Of a DNA stretch of 27,493 nt, positions 23,907 to 27,493 are shown in pieces. Location of the stretch: assembly GCA_023419655.1 (NCBI GenBank), contig JAEZXP010000065.1:1-27493 (forward strand), read 5' to 3'. How positions within the stretch are numbered: the first letter of the stretch is position 1; every line of letters starts with the position of its first letter. A program made the translations under genes and the position numbers. The stretch is from Bacillota bacterium. Lineage in GTDB: Bacteria; Bacillota; Clostridia; Lachnospirales; Lachnospiraceae. The notes beneath the pieces were generated by a model. It did not search any database, was not told the origin of the DNA, and worked only from the letters and a program-made list of their open reading frames with translations.

Positions 23907-24614
23907 ATGAGAAAACTAAGAATACTAATCCTATTCCTGCTTCTGTCAATTAGTACATATGGCTGCAGCAAATATTTTGCCATCGATAATCCTAAAAGGA
24001 ATAATGATATTGAGGACAATGCTTTACCGGTTAATCAGGGAGAGGCTGTCCATGAGAATAAAGAAAGTGATGCGGACAGTTCAGATGAAACAGAGGATAA
24101 CGACAGCTTAATTGGCTACGAAGAATCCGCCAAGCTTCGTGTGGAAGTAGAAGGAACAACGGAGGAAATCACGGCCAGTCTTTATCATAGTCCTCTTGGA
24201 TACAGGATAATTTATGATAATGAACGCTTTCAGCTATCCGGCGAAGAAAATGGCCTCGATAAGTATAATGCGGAGAATCCTGATTCTGAACGATACCCTG
24301 ATGTATATATGCGAATCAGCACCTCAGAATCCTCTGACACCATCATGAAAGAGTTCGGCGAAGAACAAGAAAGCATTACTACTCTTGACGGATATACGGC
24401 TGATTATGCAGAAGATGTGACAATCAACACCTATACGGCAAAGCACTATAAGCTAAAGACCGGTAATCAGTGGGATGACATTATCCGGAACTTCTATATC
24501 ATCGAATCAGACAGTATTCATTATATCATTGAAACGCATTATTTTCTTGAAGCCGGAGAGGGTTATGGCGCCAGAATTGCCGCCATGCTGGATACATTCG
24601 AATTATATGATTAG
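23907..24614 (+). CDS. uncharacterised lipoprotein
   Basis: 235 residues from ATG 23907, preceded by AAGGAGG. The signal peptide is lipoprotein-type: a KLR N-region, a hydrophobic core, and lipobox STYGC with lipidation Cys20. A low-complexity acidic linker follows (about 30-70, rich in E, D, N, S). The C-terminal domain (about 75-235) has no motif I can name; it has alternating beta segments (TEEITASLYHSPLGYRIIYD; IDSIHY-like IIETHYF) and resembles secreted ligand-binding folds only in general. It is divergent from padR and convergent with prmA, inside the palindrome-bracketed block. Surface exposure is likely; the function is unknown. Confidence 0.82.
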   Translation: MRKLRILILFLLLSISTYGCSKYFAIDNPKRNNDIEDNALPVNQGEAVHENKESDADSSDETEDNDSLIGYEESAKLRVEVEGTTEEITASLYHSPLGYRIIYDNERFQLSGEENGLDKYNAENPDSERYPDVYMRISTSESSDTIMKEFGEEQESITTLDGYTADYAEDVTINTYTAKHYKLKTGNQWDDIIRNFYIIESDSIHYIIETHYFLEAGEGYGARIAAMLDTFELYD

Positions 24615-24621
24615 ATATTTA

Positions 24622-24652
24622 CAGGGGCCGGTCACATCGTGACTGACCCCTG
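24622..24652. repeat. GGGGTCAG-type hairpin, right border of accessory block
   Basis: CAGGGG (24622-24627) pairs with CCCCTG (24647-24652), and GTCAC with GTGAC around an ATC loop, with one C-A mismatch between. On the minus strand it reads GGGGTCAGTCAC, close to GGGGTCAGACAC of the 20349-20383 palindrome. It sits between the convergent lipoprotein and prmA stops and may also terminate both. Confidence 0.6.
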
Positions 24653-24689
24653 ACTTTATGTCTATTATATTCTTGATGTTCTTTTAAAT

Positions 24690-25682
24690 TTACCGGGTAC
24701 TGACAAAGGATACCCAATCTCCCATCCTGTTGGTTTCCAGGATTTTAAATTGGTTTTTCTCAAGGGAAGCTCTTACTTCCTCTTCCTTCGTATCGATTAT
24801 TCCGGAACAGATGAATATTGCACCCTTCTTCATGTTCTCACCAATTACATCGGACAGGGGCATGATTACATCTGCCAGGATATTCGCAACCACCAAATCA
24901 TAGGTTTCTTCCCCTATATGGGTTCGTATTCCCTGGTTTTCTATTATATTTCCTGTTGCAAAGGATACCGCTGTATCCGGGATACCGCTTTCCTCTTCTA
25001 AATTCCATTCCAAAGTATTTATCTGATTAACCTTGGCGTTTTCTATCGCTGATTTTGTTGCTATCGGGTCAATATCGATTCCGAGAACCTTTGATGCACC
25101 CAGTTTATTTGCTGCAATTGACAGGATTCCGCTTCCGCTGCCTGCATCAAGTACAAAGTCTCCCGGCTTGATGTATCTTTTCATGGCAAGCATGCAAAGC
25201 TTTGTGGTCTCATGGGAACCTGTTCCAAAGGAGATACCGGGGTCTATCTCGATTACCAAATCATTCTCCCTTACATCAGAAAGCTCCTCCCATGTAGGCT
25301 TGATAACGATGGTATCATCAATACGAAAAGGCTTGAAAAATTCCTTCCAGTTATTCATCCAGTCCTTATCCTCGGTTTCCGATATCGAGATTTTTCCGCT
25401 TCCAATTGCAGCAAACTCTGAAATCTCATTCAGTCCTTCCTTTATCTTTGTCAGGAGCGAATCGGTATCACTGGAAATATCCACATAGAAGTTTACTTTC
25501 GCCGAATTATCATCTGTTTCCAGCTGAGGAAGGATATCGACAAACATCTGCTTCTTTTCTTCCTCCGTCAGCGGTACATTATCTTCAATTTCAATCCCTT
25601 CGACACCGATATCTGCCAGCATGCTGCTTATAAAATCAACTGCCTCCGTTGTCGTATCAAGGGTAAACTTTATCCATTTCAT
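24690..25682 (-). CDS. prmA: PrmA, ribosomal protein L11 methyltransferase
   Basis: Trimethylates ribosomal protein L11 using SAM. From ATG 25682, which follows AAAGGA, it has 330 residues; the frame extends upstream into dnaJ without a better start. The N-terminal ferredoxin-like substrate domain (about 1-70, MKWIKFTLDTTTEAVDF) and linker lead to the methyltransferase core. There, DPGISFGTGSHETTKLC, VLDAGSGSGILSIAANKLG and VVANILADVIMPL mark the cofactor and catalytic loops. It lies 19 bp after dnaJ, the conserved Firmicute order. The expected next gene rsmE is displaced by the accessory block. Confidence 0.96.
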   Translation of the reverse strand: MKWIKFTLDTTTEAVDFISSMLADIGVEGIEIEDNVPLTEEEKKQMFVDILPQLETDDNSAKVNFYVDISSDTDSLLTKIKEGLNEISEFAAIGSGKISISETEDKDWMNNWKEFFKPFRIDDTIVIKPTWEELSDVRENDLVIEIDPGISFGTGSHETTKLCMLAMKRYIKPGDFVLDAGSGSGILSIAANKLGASKVLGIDIDPIATKSAIENAKVNQINTLEWNLEEESGIPDTAVSFATGNIIENQGIRTHIGEETYDLVVANILADVIMPLSDVIGENMKKGAIFICSGIIDTKEEEVRASLEKNQFKILETNRMGDWVSFVSTR

Positions 25683-25701
25683 ATGCTTATCCTTTACGCT
25701 T

Positions 25702-26841
25702 TCATTTCCAGAATTTTTTCTTACTCTTTGTACTCTCCTGCTCATTATCCGGAGCCTGACTTTTACCAGTCATTGCATCGTCGAACTTTCTTAACAATTC
25801 TTTCTGCTCCGAATTGAGGCTGGTCGGTACCTGAACAACCAGTGTCACATAATGGTCTCCTCTGACACTTTTATTCCGAAGAGTTGGTACACCCTTCTCT
25901 CTTAAGCGTACTTTGGTGTCTGTCTGTGTTCCCGGCTTAACATTATAGATAACATCACCATCTACCGTACTGATTTTTACATCTCCGCCTAATGCTGCCG
26001 TAGCATAAGATATGGGAGCCGTTGAGTAAATATCATAGTCTCTTCTCTGGAAAATCGGATGTCTGCTGATATCAATGTCTACCAATAAATCTCCTCTGGG
26101 ACCTCCATTGGTACCCGGCTCGCCTTTCCCGCGAATTCTCACGCTTTGACCGTTATCAATACCGGCCGGTATACCTACTTTGATTTTTTTCCTGCTGGTA
26201 ATATATCCGCCGCCGTGGCAATCCGGACATTTGTCTTTGATAATCTTACCTGTTCCCCGGCAATCCGGACAGGTCTGGACATTTCTTACCATTCCGAATA
26301 AGGACTGCTGGGTATAGATTACCTGACCCTTACCGCCGCATTTTTGGCAGGTCTCAGGACTTGTTCCCTGCCTTGCACCGGTTCCGTGACAGGTATTGCA
26401 TTCGTCCTTCAGATTTAACTCCAGCTCTTTTTCCGTTCCGAAAACAGCTTCCTCGAAGGTTATTCTGACAGAGGTTCTAAGATTTGCTCCCTGCATCGGC
26501 CCATTATTGGCTCTTCTGGTCCTTCCGCCAAAGATATCGCCGAAGAAATCACCAAAGATATCTCCCATATCAAAATTAGAAAAGTCAAATCCACCGGCGC
26601 CTCCGGCTCCTCCTTCAAAGGCAGCATGACCGAATTGGTCATATTGTCTTCGTTTATCGGGATCACTTAATACCGCATAGGCCTCCGATGCTTCCTTAAA
26701 CTTTGCTTCCGCAGATTTATCTCCCGGGTTGGTATCTGGATGATATTGTTTTGCCAGTTTTCTATATGCCTTTTTTAACTCATCGTCCGTTGCGCCCTTA
26801 CCGACACCCAGCACCTCGTAATAATCTCTTTTATCTGCCAT
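25702..26841 (-). CDS. dnaJ: DnaJ chaperone
   Basis: Hsp40 co-chaperone that delivers clients to DnaK and stimulates its ATPase. 379 residues, full type I architecture: J-domain (1-70) with the H34-P35-D36 motif, Gly/Phe-rich linker (about 75-110, GGAGGAGGFDFSNFD), a zinc domain with four CxxCxGxG-type repeats (CNTCHGTG, CQKCGGKG, CPDCRGTG, CPDCHGGG), and the C-terminal substrate domains. ATG 26841 follows GAAGGA; a GTG four codons upstream is possible but crowds its ribosome site. It is separated from dnaK by a 181-bp gap holding the 127-nt inverted-repeat element. Confidence 0.97.
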   Translation of the reverse strand: MADKRDYYEVLGVGKGATDDELKKAYRKLAKQYHPDTNPGDKSAEAKFKEASEAYAVLSDPDKRRQYDQFGHAAFEGGAGGAGGFDFSNFDMGDIFGDFFGDIFGGRTRRANNGPMQGANLRTSVRITFEEAVFGTEKELELNLKDECNTCHGTGARQGTSPETCQKCGGKGQVIYTQQSLFGMVRNVQTCPDCRGTGKIIKDKCPDCHGGGYITSRKKIKVGIPAGIDNGQSVRIRGKGEPGTNGGPRGDLLVDIDISRHPIFQRRDYDIYSTAPISYATAALGGDVKISTVDGDVIYNVKPGTQTDTKVRLREKGVPTLRNKSVRGDHYVTLVVQVPTSLNSEQKELLRKFDDAMTGKSQAPDNEQESTKSKKKFWK

Positions 26842-26872
26842 CTTATCCTTCACCTTTCATATCCGCATATAA

Positions 26873-26999
26873 GCAGATTAGTCCATGGAAGTTATCTTAT
26901 TTTTCGTGACATGATTTTTATGTCACGATAAAATAAGATGGCTACCATGGATAAGTGTAATGCGAGCGAGAAAGCATAGCTTTCGAGCTCCTAATCTGC
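26873..26999. repeat. 127-nt nested inverted-repeat (cloverleaf-like) element
   Basis: Outer 9-bp arms GCAGATTAG (26873-26881) and CTAATCTGC (26991-26999) enclose two hairpins. Hairpin A has CCATGG at 26883 and 26945, and inside it a 19-bp stem (26894-26912 with 26920-26939, one bulged base) around a 7-base loop. Hairpin B has GAGC/GCTC and GAAAGC/GCTTTC arms (26964-26990) with a 3-base loop. It lies between dnaK and dnaJ. There is no T-run, so it is not a simple terminator. It may be a structured mRNA segment (processing site, thermosensor) or a small non-autonomous mobile repeat with 9-bp terminal inverted repeats. Confidence 0.75.
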
Positions 27000-27022
27000 C
27001 TATTCAAAATATATTTATTTCT

Positions 27023-27493
27023 TTAAATCTCTTTATAGTCACCGTCAACTACATCGCCGTCATAGGTCTGGGTAGTATCCGGGCCGCCTGCTCCTGACAT
27101 GTCAGGACCGGCTCCTCCGGTAGCATTGTTTTGCTCATAGAGCTTTGCAAATAATGCCTGGGCATCGGTCATCAGCTTCTCTTTCGCCGCTTTAATATCT
27201 TCTATTTCACCATCACTCATCACTTCAGGATTGGTCTTTTCCAGAAGTTCCTTTAAGCGGGCAAGGTCTGCCTCAACATTTTCCTTATCGGTATCACTGA
27301 TTTTATCGCCAACCTCACTCAGGGCTTTCTCGGTCTGGAACACCATTGAATCTGCTTCATTTCGAAGGTCAATCGCTTCCTTGCGCTTCTTATCCTGTGT
27401 CTCATATTCAGCAGCTTCTTTCACCGCACGGTCAATATCTGCATCGGACAGATTGGAGCTGGCTGTTATGGTAATATGCTGTTCTCTGCCGGT
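27023..27493 (-). CDS. dnaK: DnaK chaperone, 3' end only
   Basis: The frame is open to the right edge, so only the last 156 residues are present. It begins TGREQHITITASSNLSDADI, the standard end of the DnaK substrate-binding beta domain. The helical lid follows (DRAVKEAAEYETQDKKRKEA, FQTEKALSEVGDKI), then a Gly/Ala-rich linker and the acidic tail (DGDVVDGDYKEI). It is the ATP-dependent Hsp70 of the cytoplasm. It is upstream of dnaJ on the same strand; hrcA and grpE would be expected beyond the window. Confidence 0.97.
   Translation of the reverse strand, partial: TGREQHITITASSNLSDADIDRAVKEAAEYETQDKKRKEAIDLRNEADSMVFQTEKALSEVGDKISDTDKENVEADLARLKELLEKTNPEVMSDGEIEDIKAAKEKLMTDAQALFAKLYEQNNATGGAGPDMSGAGGPDTTQTYDGDVVDGDYKEI

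Overview
This AT-rich window looks like a chromosomal segment of a Firmicute of the Clostridia class, most likely Lachnospiraceae-like. Three things point there: a short-form HisG paired with HisZ, the Firmicute-type chaperone order dnaK-dnaJ-prmA-rsmE, and RecU. Shine-Dalgarno sequences of the AGGAGG type precede most genes. Nothing here is phage, CRISPR, tRNA or rRNA. The taxonomic guess rests on gene order and protein style only.

Layout. (1) 1-4590: a TetR-type repressor reads leftward, divergent from an MMPL/RND exporter and a secreted, repeat-rich YhgE/Pip-like protein. A perfect palindrome lies between the divergent genes. (2) 4706-5158: a lone polyamine-type GNAT acetyltransferase, closed by a long two-way terminator hairpin. 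(3) 14004 down to 5289, minus strand: a histidine operon hisZ-hisG-hisD-hisB-hisA-(HisF-like)hisIE ending in alaS. It is driven by a consensus-perfect promoter followed by two tandem palindromes. The catalytic hisF and hisH are absent here. A degenerate HisF-like domain is instead fused to HisIE. (4) 20219 down to 14145, minus strand: an RNA-modification and housekeeping run, rsmE - small alarmone synthetase - rsmF-like methyltransferase - RsuA-type pseudouridine synthase - HAD phosphatase - RluA-type pseudouridine synthase - recU. Several junctions are translationally coupled. (5) 20349-24652: an accessory block that splits prmA from rsmE. It holds a DUF4234/zinc-ribbon membrane protein, a PadR-HAAS-DUF4097 envelope module, and a lipoprotein on the opposite strand. 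Related GGGGTCAG palindromes bracket it. (6) 27493 down to 24690, minus strand: the 3' end of dnaK, then dnaJ and prmA. A 127-nt nested inverted-repeat (cloverleaf-like) element sits between dnaK and dnaJ.

Most genes are ordinary core genes. The parts most worth attention are non-coding or architectural: the dnaK/dnaJ cloverleaf element, the HisF-like pseudoenzyme fused to HisIE, the his control region and a second consensus promoter inside the operon, the palindrome-bracketed block in the chaperone/methyltransferase neighbourhood, and an apparently lost start codon in the YhgE/Pip-like gene.
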